From Lewinellaceae bacterium (GTDB lineage Bacteria > Bacteroidota > Bacteroidia > Chitinophagales > Saprospiraceae): a stretch of 64,000 nucleotides of DNA. The notes under the pieces are model-generated. The model was given only the letters and a program-made list of their open reading frames with translations. It was not told the DNA's origin and made no database searches. The stretch lies in the NCBI GenBank assembly GCA_020636225.1, contig JACJYI010000003.1, forward strand, positions 186,001 to 250,000, in the 5' to 3' direction. Both the position numbers and the translations under genes were made by a program. Below are positions 7,730-17,075 of the stretch, one piece after another. How positions within the stretch are numbered: position 1 is the first letter of the stretch; each line of letters opens with the position of its first letter.

Positions 7730-10700
7730 ATGGTTTTTCGTATAACATGTATTGCTAATATCATATCTGCCTTGAGATCCTTCCGCTTTTCCTTTCTATT
7801 TGTGCTTTTGATCGCCCTGTCCAGTTGTGCGACGCAGAAAAGCCGGGAGAATCCATCGATGATGGGCAGATTCTACCACAATACAACGGCATATTACAAC
7901 GGCTATTTCAATGCCAATGTACTATTGGAAGGCAGTGAACTGAAACTGGCCACCAACAATCAGGACAATTATACTCAGATCCTGGATGTATATGATTATG
8001 TCAACACCGCTGATCCTGAAGTCGTCGCCGCTGATCTGGACAAGGCGATTGAAAAGGTATCGGTGGTAGCCACCCTGCACCGTCCCAGTCACTGGGTAGA
8101 CGATTGCTATCTTCTGGTCGGGAAAGCCCAGTACCTGAAGCATGACTACGAGTCGGCAGAGGAAACGCTGGTGTACCTCAAGGAGGCCTATTCTCCGGAA
8201 GCCATGGCGTTGAGGAAGAAGACCATCAACAAGAAAGCCCGGGCCAAGGCTCGGGAAGATGAGCGGAAGGAAAAGAAGAAGATCGCCGAGAAGGAACGTG
8301 AGGAGCGGCAGAAGCTGCAGGAAAAGGAGCGAGAGGAGCGGAAGGATGAAGCGGAAAAGTCGCGGAAGGAACGCAAGAAAGCCGCTGCCAAAGCCGCCAA
8401 GGAGCGACGAAAGGAAGCTGACCGCAAGCGGAAAGAGCGAGAAAAGGAAGCCAAAGCCAGGGCCAAGGCCAGGAAGAAGGGAAAGAAGCCCCCTCCCAGG
8501 AAGAAGACCGTTCCCACGACTGAGCAACTGGACACCATCACCCAACTGGAGGAACCTGCCGATATTGTCGAACCAACAGCAGAACCACCATCCGATCCGG
8601 AGGAGGTCGATGCACCCGAGCAGGAGGAAGCCGACGTTGAGCCCCAGGAAGAGAAGCCGAAGGAGGACAATTATTTCCTGAAACATCGCCCTGCATATGC
8701 GGAGGGCATGCTTTGGCTGGGTCGGACCTATATCGAGCGTGGCCTGTACGACGACGCTATGCGGGCATTCAACGAAGCTGCCATACATCCGACCGCCTCA
8801 CCGGAGGTACGACGTGAGGTACCGGTAGCCCAGGCCCATATGTTCCTGGAGCGGGAGATGTACGATGCAGCTGTTCCCTACCTGAAATCGTCGATCACCC
8901 TGGCGAAAAAGAAAAAGGAGAAGGCCCGTTACTATTATATCCTGGGCCAGATCTACCAACTGCAGAACCAATATGCCCTGGCGGTCGAATCGTTCCGACA
9001 GGTGATCAAGATGCGACCCGTCTACGAGATGGAGTTCAATGCCCGGCTGAACCTGGCTTTGGGTGAGTACCGTTCCGGCCAATCGCCTGTAGCTGATTCG
9101 CGAAAGGAGATGGAGAAATTCCTAAAGGACACCAAGAATGAGGAATATCGCGACCGCATCTATTTCGCCCTGGCCGAGATGGATCTGGACCTCCAGGATA
9201 CCATTCAGGCCATTGCCGATCTGAAGGAATCGGCCCGGTACACGTCGAAGAATGTTTCCCAGCGGATCGAGACCCATCTGAAGCTGGCTCAACTCTACTT
9301 CAGCCAGGACCTGTTCGTCGAATCCAAGATCTATTACGACAAGGTGGTCGCCGAGATGAAGCCGACCGATGATCGGTATGCTATGGCCAGTCAGCTGAGC
9401 AAGAACCTCAAGGAGATCGCCAGCAACATCGAGATCATCACCCTGCAAGACAGTCTGTTGATGATCGCCGGACTGTCAGAGAAAGAACGGATCGCACTGG
9501 CCGAGCAGATCAAGGAGGATCGCCTGGCCAAGGCAGCGGAAGCCACGGCCAATGCCGACAATGAACCCAAAGCCGCGGGGCAGAACGTGTCCATCAGCCA
9601 GGGCCAGTTCGGTCGTCGACCCGGGCAGGGCAGCTCCGGTCCGTCAAAGTCCAATTTTTTCGCCTACGACGCCAAATCGCTGGATCGGGGCATGAAAGAC
9701 TTCCGGGATTACTGGGGTAATCGAACCCTGGAGGACAATTGGCGGCGTTCCAACCGGTCGACCAGCTTTGCGGTCGAAGAGGCGGAGCCGGCAGAAGAGG
9801 CTGTAGAGACCAGCCTGACCAATAGTGAATTGGAGGAGATGTTCAAGGACGTGCCATTCACTGAAGAAGCACGACTGGCATCCGAAGATAAGATCCAGGA
9901 CGCCATGATCGCCCTGGGACGGTTGTATCGCGAGCGTTTGCAGAACAGTGAAAAGACCGTGGAGATCCTGTCCGAACTGCTGGAGCGGTTTCCGGACACC
10001 AAACATGAGCTGGATGCCTGGTATTTCCTTTATCTCGCTCACCGGGACCTCGGTCAGTCTGACCAGGCTAAAAAATATTATGACCTGATCACCGGCAAGT
10101 ATCCGGAATCGACCTATGCCCGCGTACTGAGTGACCCGAACTATCTCGGCGAATCGCTGGAGAAGGAGCGGCGTCTCAATAACTACTACCGGCAAACCTA
10201 TGATGATTTCACGGCAGGTCGTTATGAATCTGCCTGGAATCGACTGAGCCAGGTGGATACCCTGTTCGGTCCGGACAATCGCCTCCAGGCCAAGTTTGTG
10301 TTACTCCGGGCAATGACCACCGGCAACCTGGAAGGAAAGGATGCGTACATTGATGCGTTGAAGGATCTGGTCGCCAAGTATCCAGATACGGAGGAGGAGA
10401 CCCGGGCCAAGGAGATCCTGCGCCTATTGGGTGACAAGTCGGTTGCACCCAAAGACCTCCCCAACCAGAACCAGGCGGACAGTGAATACAATCTCGACCC
10501 TGAGGGCACCCATTACGTGATCATCAACTGGTCGCTCAAGGCCGTGGACCTTCAGAATGCCCAGAATGCCGTCAACAACTTCAACAGGAAGTACTTCAAG
10601 GCGGATCGGCTCCGGCTGTCGTCCAATATCTTCCTCACCGTCGATGTGCCCCTGATGGTCGTCCGTAAATTCGACAATGCTGCCAAGGCCATGGCGTACT

Positions 10701-10852
10701 ACGAGCTGGCCATGAAGTATGCGGAAGAGTTCCTGGAGAAGGGTGATGCAGCTTTGAAGGTCTATCCGGTGACCCAGCAGAATTACCGGGTCATCCTGAA
10801 GAATCGTTCCCTGGATACCTACGATACGTTCTTCCAGGAGAACTATCTGTAG
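7730..10852 (+). CDS. sprE: Type IX secretion/gliding lipoprotein, SprE/PorW type (TPR)
   Basis: 1040 residues. A lipoprotein signal ends at Cys33 (IALSSC), followed by RENPSMMGRFYHNTTAYYNGYFNANVLLEG, the typical opening of SprE/PorW, a periplasmic lipoprotein required for T9SS function. TPR-like helical hairpins appear around 105-160 and 310-560 and again near 690-860. An unusually charged stretch, about residues 160-262, is almost only Lys, Glu, Arg and Ala, followed by a Pro/Glu-rich linker (about 262-315). Family members usually have TPRs on both sides of a less structured middle, so the charged insert is an elaboration here. It stands alone between a divergent M23 gene and a convergent DUF1501 gene. 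The three T9SS-sorted proteins in the window are likely cargo of the same system. Confidence 0.85.
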   Translation: MVFRITCIANIISALRSFRFSFLFVLLIALSSCATQKSRENPSMMGRFYHNTTAYYNGYFNANVLLEGSELKLATNNQDNYTQILDVYDYVNTADPEVVAADLDKAIEKVSVVATLHRPSHWVDDCYLLVGKAQYLKHDYESAEETLVYLKEAYSPEAMALRKKTINKKARAKAREDERKEKKKIAEKEREERQKLQEKEREERKDEAEKSRKERKKAAAKAAKERRKEADRKRKEREKEAKARAKARKKGKKPPPRKKTVPTTEQLDTITQLEEPADIVEPTAEPPSDPEEVDAPEQEEADVEPQEEKPKEDNYFLKHRPAYAEGMLWLGRTYIERGLYDDAMRAFNEAAIHPTASPEVRREVPVAQAHMFLEREMYDAAVPYLKSSITLAKKKKEKARYYYILGQIYQLQNQYALAVESFRQVIKMRPVYEMEFNARLNLALGEYRSGQSPVADSRKEMEKFLKDTKNEEYRDRIYFALAEMDLDLQDTIQAIADLKESARYTSKNVSQRIETHLKLAQLYFSQDLFVESKIYYDKVVAEMKPTDDRYAMASQLSKNLKEIASNIEIITLQDSLLMIAGLSEKERIALAEQIKEDRLAKAAEATANADNEPKAAGQNVSISQGQFGRRPGQGSSGPSKSNFFAYDAKSLDRGMKDFRDYWGNRTLEDNWRRSNRSTSFAVEEAEPAEEAVETSLTNSELEEMFKDVPFTEEARLASEDKIQDAMIALGRLYRERLQNSEKTVEILSELLERFPDTKHELDAWYFLYLAHRDLGQSDQAKKYYDLITGKYPESTYARVLSDPNYLGESLEKERRLNNYYRQTYDDFTAGRYESAWNRLSQVDTLFGPDNRLQAKFVLLRAMTTGNLEGKDAYIDALKDLVAKYPDTEEETRAKEILRLLGDKSVAPKDLPNQNQADSEYNLDPEGTHYVIINWSLKAVDLQNAQNAVNNFNRKYFKADRLRLSSNIFLTVDVPLMVVRKFDNAAKAMAYYELAMKYAEEFLEKGDAALKVYPVTQQNYRVILKNRSLDTYDTFFQENYL

Positions 10853-10911
10853 GCGCCTGTTCTGGTTCCGGCAGTACCAGCGGTGACACACCGGATCGAC
10901 CCGGAAGTACC

Positions 10912-12105
10912 TTATGCGATCAGCAATCGGGCGATCGGTGGGTGGCCGGTACCGAGAATAATCTGTGGATCCGTATCCAGCCAGGAACGCAGGATATCGG
11001 CGTAGATCGATCGGAAATCCACCTCAAATACCATATTCTCATCCTGGAGATGGATCAGGTCGGGCGGGGCATTGACAAAGCCCGGTTTGACCAGGTGGCC
11101 TTCATTGATCAACCAGAGCACGCTGGCCGTGCCATGGTCTGTGCCGCCACTGCCGTTGGCCTGCACCCGCCGTCCGAATTCGGAGAAGGTCATGATCAGG
11201 GTATCGGTCAGCAGGTCATGCGCCTTGAGATCCCGGACCAGGGCGGTCACCGCTTCATCGTACTGCCGGAGCATGCGTTCGTGGCGGTTCGCCTGATTGA
11301 CATGGGTGTCGAATCCGGTCAAACTGGCATAGTAGATCCGGGTATCGCTGTCAGCCGTGATCAGCTCGGCGATGGTGCGCAGGTCTTTTCCCAGTTGCGT
11401 AGCCGGATAGCTTGTTGACGCCGAATGTGTCTTGCTTTTCTCCAGCAGCCAGGCCGCACTTTCCTGGGTCTCCGCCAGGGTCTGGTAGAGATAAGAGGCC
11501 ATGTCTTCCTCATGGGCATGCCGATGAGCCGTCACGGCATCCAGGAACGGACTTTTTGCCGCGCGGTTCAGGGCTTGTGGATTGCGCAGGGCGAACCCCT
11601 GGCGATGGTCTCCTTTCAGGGCCAGGGCCAGGGCCTGGTCGACCTGGATCGCTTCGTGTGGCCTGCCGGGGTGTTGGTCCAACCAGCGACCCAGCCATCC
11701 GGAAGCGAGATAGTCCCTGGCGTCACTTCCGGTATGCCAGATATCCATGGACCGGAAATGGGACAGATTGGGTTCGGGGTAACCCACGCTGTTGACAATG
11801 CTCAGCCAACCCTGGTCATAGATGGACTTGAGTCCGGACAGGGCCGGGTGAAACCCCTGCAGATCATGCCCATACAAGGCATCCTGCCGGCGGATGGCCA
11901 GCTTGCCCCGCGCCTTGAAATAGGTGTCATCGGAATAGGGGATCATGGTGTTCAGTCCGTCGTTCCCACCGGTCAGCTGGATGATGATCAGGCGTTTGCC
12001 GGATTGGTGAGCGGACAGGAGGGTCTGCCCCCTGCGAAAGATACCCGGGACGGTCAGGGAAGCGGAAGCCAGGGAGGAGAGACGGATGAATTGACGACGT
12101 TTCAT
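10912..12105 (-). CDS. DUF1501 protein with Tat-type signal
   Basis: 397 residues from MKRRQFIRLSSLASASLTVPG, which contains a twin-arginine motif (RRQFIR), so export is probably by Tat. The body is DUF1501: LIIIQLTGGNDGLNTMIPY near the N-terminus, SLTGFDTHVNQ, and TLIMTFSEFGRRVQANGSGGTDHGTASVLWLI near residue 310-340. DUF1501 proteins are related to the alkaline phosphatase/sulfatase superfamily and carry conserved Asp, His and Glu residues, but no reaction is established. The start lies 10 nt after the DUF1800 stop, so both are one operon. The extension to 12159 overlaps that upstream gene and was not chosen. Confidence 0.85.
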   Translation of the reverse strand: MKRRQFIRLSSLASASLTVPGIFRRGQTLLSAHQSGKRLIIIQLTGGNDGLNTMIPYSDDTYFKARGKLAIRRQDALYGHDLQGFHPALSGLKSIYDQGWLSIVNSVGYPEPNLSHFRSMDIWHTGSDARDYLASGWLGRWLDQHPGRPHEAIQVDQALALALKGDHRQGFALRNPQALNRAAKSPFLDAVTAHRHAHEEDMASYLYQTLAETQESAAWLLEKSKTHSASTSYPATQLGKDLRTIAELITADSDTRIYYASLTGFDTHVNQANRHERMLRQYDEAVTALVRDLKAHDLLTDTLIMTFSEFGRRVQANGSGGTDHGTASVLWLINEGHLVKPGFVNAPPDLIHLQDENMVFEVDFRSIYADILRSWLDTDPQIILGTGHPPIARLLIA

Positions 12106-12115
12106 GCATGGTCGA

Positions 12116-13528
12116 TTATGCGAGTTGATAGGAGGGCAAGCCGCAGAGCCGGATGGCAAAGGTCAGCATCTGTCGGGTTGGATCCGCTGCGCGGGCATAG
12201 GCATTGATCCAGTCCAGCTCGTCGGGTGGCTGATGGGGGAGGAAATAGGCGATCAATTGATTCCTGGCCTCCTGCATCGGCAATCCATGGACCATAGCGA
12301 GGAGGGATTGGGGGTCGACATCGGCCTTCAGCCGCCGGATGGCCGCCATTTGATCCACAGCTTCGGGGTCGCCGGGCAGGGGCAGGTCGACATTGGCGGC
12401 CTCAAACAGGATCATGGGCAGCTGAAGTCTCAGCAGGAGGCGTTGATTATCGATCCAGCTTTTCCCGCCATGCCAGCCGGCTACACTGGGTGGAAAGAAG
12501 AGGACCTGGCCCAGGGCTGATTGGCCCATCGCGAGTGCTGTGGGATCGTCAAAGGAGCCGTGGAAGGATTTCAACAGTCCCGCGATCAATTCGACAGGTG
12601 ACTTGATCCGATTGCCGACATTGGCCAGATCATAGAACCAGTCGCTGAGAAAGATCTCCTTCATCAGGCTGGTGATGTCGTATCCCGACTGAAAGAACCG
12701 GATTGACAGGCTCTCGATCCGGGCCTCATCGGGGGTATCATGCACAAAATACCGGTAGATCTTGCGGGTGACAAAGCGGGCGGATTCCGGTCGGTTGAGG
12801 ATCATTTCCAGGATGTCCTGACCATTCCAGTTGCCGGTTTGACCGAAGAAGGTCTTTTGGCCCCCGTCGTGGTCGGCAGCCTTGTAGATGAATTCTCCTT
12901 TGAGGGGCTGGCAAGCCCAACCTGTGAAAGCGCGGGCCCCTTCACGAATATCCTGTTCGGAGTACTGGCCTCGTCCCAGGGTAAAGAGCTCCATGAGTTC
13001 GCGGGCAAAATTCTCGTTCGGATGGTCCTTGTGGTTCTGCTGGTTATTGAGGAACAGGATCATGGCCGGATCGGTGGCCATGGCCAGGGTAAGGTCAGAG
13101 AAGCGCCCCAAAGCATGCTGATGAATCGTATTGGCATAGGTGCGGGCCAGTCCGGCAAAGAGGGTCTGGACCGCAAAGTGGCCGTGCCAGAAGAGCATCA
13201 TCTTCTCGCGGAATCCCACACGTTGGGGATCAGCCATCCGGTGTACCCAATCGCGGTTGAGACCGGTGATGAGCAGGCGGCGTTGTTCCTGGTTGGCCTG
13301 CTTGCGCTGCTGACGCCGTTGCATCCTGGACAAGGCTCCTTCAATGTCCGACATTTCCTCAGTGGTCGTGCCGCCCAGGGAAGGAGTGCGATCTGCTTCC
13401 CGAAAGAGATCCACCACAGCCTGTTCGATGGACCAGTCCCGGCGTCGGATCCATTCGGCCGGACTGAGGCCGAACCCGGCCCGGCTGTAGAGATGAGCGA
13501 GTTTCTGTTGGTGGGTCAGCATAGGCAT
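12116..13528 (-). CDS. DUF1800 protein, partner of DUF1501
   Basis: 470 residues. The opening HLYSRAGFGLSPAEW and the central blocks MMLFWHGHFAV, NFARELMELFTLGRGQYSEQDI and ARAFTGW are the hallmark DUF1800 motifs, followed by KIYRYFVHDTPDE and PSVAGWHGGKSWID. No obvious signal peptide is present, unlike the DUF1501 partner. DUF1800-DUF1501 pairs are widespread in Bacteroidota, Planctomycetota and Proteobacteria; the biochemical role is unknown to me. It is the first gene of a two-gene minus-strand operon behind the bamA terminator, so it should have its own promoter in 13529-13600. Confidence 0.85.
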   Translation of the reverse strand: MPMLTHQQKLAHLYSRAGFGLSPAEWIRRRDWSIEQAVVDLFREADRTPSLGGTTTEEMSDIEGALSRMQRRQQRKQANQEQRRLLITGLNRDWVHRMADPQRVGFREKMMLFWHGHFAVQTLFAGLARTYANTIHQHALGRFSDLTLAMATDPAMILFLNNQQNHKDHPNENFARELMELFTLGRGQYSEQDIREGARAFTGWACQPLKGEFIYKAADHDGGQKTFFGQTGNWNGQDILEMILNRPESARFVTRKIYRYFVHDTPDEARIESLSIRFFQSGYDITSLMKEIFLSDWFYDLANVGNRIKSPVELIAGLLKSFHGSFDDPTALAMGQSALGQVLFFPPSVAGWHGGKSWIDNQRLLLRLQLPMILFEAANVDLPLPGDPEAVDQMAAIRRLKADVDPQSLLAMVHGLPMQEARNQLIAYFLPHQPPDELDWINAYARAADPTRQMLTFAIRLCGLPSYQLA

Positions 13529-13604
13529 GGTATTGAGGGAGAAACGTCCCTGAAGCGCTGACTATTGGAAGCGTTGCGTTAACGAAGGTTTAAGCAGGAA
13601 CGAA

Positions 13605-13637
13605 AAAGGCCCGAAATGGATTCCATTTCGGGCCTTT
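13605..13637 (-). terminator. Terminator of bamA
   Basis: Perfect 15-bp stem AAAGGCCCGAAATGG / CCATTTCGGGCCTTT with a 3-nt loop, starting 23 nt after the bamA stop on the minus strand and ending in a run of five T. It separates uppS-bamA from the DUF1800-DUF1501 operon. Confidence 0.85.
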
Positions 13638-13659
13638 GCAACACCGGAGGTATTGCCAG

Positions 13660-16167
13660 TTAGTCGGGTTCGAATCCGATGATGAAGTTGAACTGGCCGT
13701 ATTCCGACCATTTGCTACCGGTGGGAAGATTCTTGTCAAATCCGAAACCATAGTCGAATCCGAGCAATCCGAACATGGGCAGGAAGACCCGCAGACCGGC
13801 ACCGGCGGAACGGCGCAGATCAAATGGACTGTATTCGCGGAAGGTACGCCAGGCATTACCCCCTTCAACAAAGCCCAGGACGAAAATGGTCGAGCTCGGA
13901 TTCAGGGAGATTGGGTAGCGCACTTCCAGGGTGAACTTGTTGAAGACGGAGGCATACCCGCGGTTGTTGGCCGGCAGGTCGCCCACATCATAACCGCGCA
14001 TGGAGATCAACTCGTTACCGATGAAGAATGCGCCCTGGTTGGCCAGTCCGGCACCGCCCACCTCAAACCGTTCGAAGGGAATGGTGCCTTTGTCCGGATT
14101 GTAGTAACCCAGGAAACCGAACTTCGCGGCCGCCCTGAGGGTGAGCTTCTCGATCAGCGGGGTGTACCACTCCGTGGTCAGGCGGATCTTGTGGTATTCG
14201 AGATATTTGAATTTGGCCTCGGCGTCCTGGAGGGCGAAATTGGTGAGGGGCTGAAACCAGGAGTAGGGAGGACTCAACTGGGCGGACAGCTGTACCAGCG
14301 AGCCACTGCGCGGGAAGGTCGGGTCAACGATGGTATTCCGGGCCAGGCTCAGCTTGAGATAGAAGTTGTTGAACTTGCCCTTGGTGATGGTGCTGCCATC
14401 ATCCAGGAAGAAACGGGAGTAGTTCTGGAGGTTGAGGGTCTGGAAGTTCAAGGCGGTTGTGAGAATGAAATTGTCATCCGGCCAGCGCAACCGGTTGCCC
14501 AGTGAGGCGGTCAGGTTGAAGATATCCAGTCCGCTGTATGACTCGGCATTCCGGCTCAATCCGTTGGAGACCGAGTTGAAGAAGGCGGCCACGGTGAAGT
14601 TGCGGGGTTTCTTGCCGCCCAGCCAGGGCTCGGTGAAGGATGCGTTGTAGGACTGAAAGAAACGGCTGCCTCGCTGAGCGCGGATGGACAGACGTTGTCC
14701 GTCTCCTTGCGGTAACGGATGCCAGGCTTCCGGGTGGAAGATGTTCCGCATGGAGAAGTTGTTGAAGGAAACGCCCAAGGTGCCGATCACGCCCTGGTTG
14801 ACCCCTCCCCAACCGGCGGACAGCTCGAGCTGGTCGGACGGTTTTTCCTCGAGGGTGTATTCGATGTCCACCGTTCCCCGCTGTGGATTGATGGGGGTGT
14901 TGATGGGCATGTTCTCCTGGTTGAAATAGCCCAGGTTGATGATCTGGCGTTGGGAGCGGATGATGTCCGAGCGACTGAACTTGGCTCCCGGCACAGTGCG
15001 CAGTTCACGGCGGATCACGTGTTCATGCGTGCGATCGTTCCCGTTGATGACTACCCGATCGATGGTAGCCTGAGGACCTTCATACAGGCGGATCTCCAGG
15101 TCGATGGAATCACCGTCAATGGAAGTTTCGACAGGATCTGCCTGGAAGAACAGGTAGCCATCATCCATGTAGAGGGAGCTGACATCGGCGCCGTCCATGC
15201 TGAAGGTCAGGCGGCTTTCGAGCAGTTCGGTATTGAAGACATCCCCTTTCTTGATCTGGAGAACCCGGGAAAGGGTGGCATCATCGTAGATGTAGTTGCC
15301 GCGCCAGGCGATATTCCGGAAGTAGTAGACCGGTCCTTCATGGACATCCATGTGAATCCGGACCCGGCCCTTATGATCGCGCCACACCGAATCACGGAGG
15401 ATGCGGGCATCGCGATACCCCAGGGTATTGTAATAGGCAATGACCTTTTCCTTGTCGTCCTTGTAGTCGGCAGCGATCAGTTTGGATTTGGTGAAGATCT
15501 TCCACCGGTGCTTGGTCTCCTTCATCTGCTTGCGCAGCTTCTTGGCCTTGACGTTATCATTGCCGGCGAAAGTGATGGCCTCGATCTTGATCCGGGGCCC
15601 CTTGTCGATATCAAAAATGAGCTTGACGGCATTCATCAGTTGCTCATCAGCTTCTTCGATCACCCGGACCTGGGCATCCAGGAAGCCCTTCTCGACATAA
15701 TAGTCCCGAAGGGCATTCTGGCAGGTGACCCGGTTATTCTCCGTGATGATGGTTCCCTTGACCAGGTATTTGTTGACGATCTCATTGAGATCATCGTGAG
15801 CGGATTTCTTGACTCCCCGAAAGGTATGCCTGGCGAAACGGGGCCGTTCAGCGACCACGATCTCCAGGAAAATGACATCCCCGATCCGTTTTTCCTCGAT
15901 GATCTGGACATCGGTGAAGAGCTTGAGCTTCCAGAGTGCCTTCAGGGCCCGGGAGATATCGTCGCCAGGCAGATTGATCTTGCCACCCACGCGCAAGCCG
16001 GACACGGCAAGGAGGGCATTGGCATCCGTATTGCTCGCCCCGGTGATGCGCAAGCCACCTACCTCGAGCTCTTTCGGATCATCCGTATAATCAATGGTTT
16101 GGAGGTCTTCCTGACCTTGTGCAACGAGGCTGACCATCAGGAAGAAAGGAAGGAGGAGCAGGCGCAT
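13660..16167 (-). CDS. bamA: Outer-membrane protein assembly factor BamA
   Basis: 835 residues from MRLLLLPFFLMVSLVAQGQ, a signal peptide; the extension to 16302 overlaps uppS and is rejected. POTRA domains occupy about 20-430 (repeats such as LRVGGKINLPGDDISRALKALWKLKLFTDVQI, LEIVVAERPRFARHTFRGV, KIEAITFAGNDNVKAKKLRKQM and DRVVINGNDRTHEHVIRREL). The C-terminal part is an Omp85 barrel with EKPSDQLELSAGWGG, the conserved GxRGY-type loop as SMRGYDVGD, and an aromatic end (FNFIIGFEPD, not a terminal Phe). It inserts beta-barrel proteins into the outer membrane. It follows uppS on the same strand, a gene order common in Bacteroidota. Confidence 0.92.
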   Translation of the reverse strand: MRLLLLPFFLMVSLVAQGQEDLQTIDYTDDPKELEVGGLRITGASNTDANALLAVSGLRVGGKINLPGDDISRALKALWKLKLFTDVQIIEEKRIGDVIFLEIVVAERPRFARHTFRGVKKSAHDDLNEIVNKYLVKGTIITENNRVTCQNALRDYYVEKGFLDAQVRVIEEADEQLMNAVKLIFDIDKGPRIKIEAITFAGNDNVKAKKLRKQMKETKHRWKIFTKSKLIAADYKDDKEKVIAYYNTLGYRDARILRDSVWRDHKGRVRIHMDVHEGPVYYFRNIAWRGNYIYDDATLSRVLQIKKGDVFNTELLESRLTFSMDGADVSSLYMDDGYLFFQADPVETSIDGDSIDLEIRLYEGPQATIDRVVINGNDRTHEHVIRRELRTVPGAKFSRSDIIRSQRQIINLGYFNQENMPINTPINPQRGTVDIEYTLEEKPSDQLELSAGWGGVNQGVIGTLGVSFNNFSMRNIFHPEAWHPLPQGDGQRLSIRAQRGSRFFQSYNASFTEPWLGGKKPRNFTVAAFFNSVSNGLSRNAESYSGLDIFNLTASLGNRLRWPDDNFILTTALNFQTLNLQNYSRFFLDDGSTITKGKFNNFYLKLSLARNTIVDPTFPRSGSLVQLSAQLSPPYSWFQPLTNFALQDAEAKFKYLEYHKIRLTTEWYTPLIEKLTLRAAAKFGFLGYYNPDKGTIPFERFEVGGAGLANQGAFFIGNELISMRGYDVGDLPANNRGYASVFNKFTLEVRYPISLNPSSTIFVLGFVEGGNAWRTFREYSPFDLRRSAGAGLRVFLPMFGLLGFDYGFGFDKNLPTGSKWSEYGQFNFIIGFEPD

Positions 16168-16249
16168 ATATCGAATAGGGGTAAAGGACGTGCAAAAAAC
16201 GAAGAGGCTGGGGAATTCGCCCCCTTCAGAGGGAAGTCTTAACATCATT

Positions 16250-17002
16250 TTAAACGTTCTGAGTCGAGAGCTGATCGGATGTTTTGCCAAAACGTCGTTC
16301 ACGATGCTGGAAGTCGAGGAGGGCCTGGTAGAAATCCGGACGTCGGAAGTCGGGCCACATCACCGGGGTGAACACCAGTTCAGCATATGCGATCTGCCAC
16401 AGCAAGAAGTTGCTGATGCGGGTTTCGCCACTGGTGCGGATGAGGAGTTCGGGATCCGGCAGTCCAGCTGTATTCAGATGCTCGGCAATGGTTTGTTCGG
16501 TGATCTGATCGGGATCCAGGTGGCCGGATGAGACCTTTCGGGCGATCCGGCGTGTGGCCTCCGTGAGCTCCCATTTCGCGCTGTAGTTCAGGGCCAGGAT
16601 GAGGGTCATCCGGGTATTCTCGCGGGTGGCCTCGATCGCTTCGAGCAGGGCCTGGGCTGTTTTGGCGGGCAATCGGGAATGGTCGCCGATGGTCTGCAAG
16701 CGGATCTGGTTGTCCTGGAGGGTCTTGATCTCCTTGCGGATGGTCTGGACCAGCAGGCGCATCAGGGCATTGACCTCGCTGGCCGGACGCCCCCAATTCT
16801 CTGTCGAGAAGGCATAAAGTGTCAGGTATTGGACTCCCAGTTCCGCCGCCGCTTCCGTGACCTCCCTGACCGACTTGACCCCATTGCGATGACCGAATAC
16901 CCGAGGCTGGCCATGAGCCTTTGCCCAACGCCCGTTCCCATCCATGATGATGGCTACATGGCGGGGAAGGCGGGTCATATCGATCTGAGTACGGATGTCC
17001 AT
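16250..17002 (-). CDS. uppS: Isoprenyl (undecaprenyl) diphosphate synthase
   Basis: 250 residues, the usual UppS length. Makes the C55 lipid carrier for peptidoglycan and other envelope polymers by cis-addition of isopentenyl diphosphate. The catalytic site reads HVAIIMDGNGRWA (Asp21, Asn23, Arg26), followed by GHRNGVKSVREV, LTLYAFSTENWGRP, LILALNYSAKWEL and the C-terminal RTSGETRISNFLLWQIAYAEL with the conserved Arg-Glu pair. The gene is 82 nt upstream of bamA, probably co-transcribed. A TAACTTTG promoter element lies just upstream of the start. All key residues are intact. Confidence 0.93.
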   Translation of the reverse strand: MDIRTQIDMTRLPRHVAIIMDGNGRWAKAHGQPRVFGHRNGVKSVREVTEAAAELGVQYLTLYAFSTENWGRPASEVNALMRLLVQTIRKEIKTLQDNQIRLQTIGDHSRLPAKTAQALLEAIEATRENTRMTLILALNYSAKWELTEATRRIARKVSSGHLDPDQITEQTIAEHLNTAGLPDPELLIRTSGETRISNFLLWQIAYAELVFTPVMWPDFRRPDFYQALLDFQHRERRFGKTSDQLSTQNV

Positions 17003-17018
17003 TGTGAGAGCTAGCCTG

Positions 17019-17026
17019 CAAAGTTA
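17019..17026 (-). promoter_or_regulatory. -7 promoter element of uppS-bamA (TAACTTTG)
   Basis: Read on the minus strand, TAACTTTG is about 17 nt before the uppS start and fits the TAnnTTTG consensus. Confidence 0.55.
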
Positions 17027-17075
17027 CGAAGAATGGGGAATGCAGCCTGTGCCGGTTTTTTTCTATCTATGTTCC

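Noticed and set aside
13662..13682. tRNA T-loop-like GGTTCGAATCC
   Set aside because: It codes for the C-terminus of BamA and no acceptor or anticodon stem can be formed around it.
14719..16242. 507-codon plus-strand frame
   Set aside because: Antisense shadow of bamA; no signal peptide or domain.
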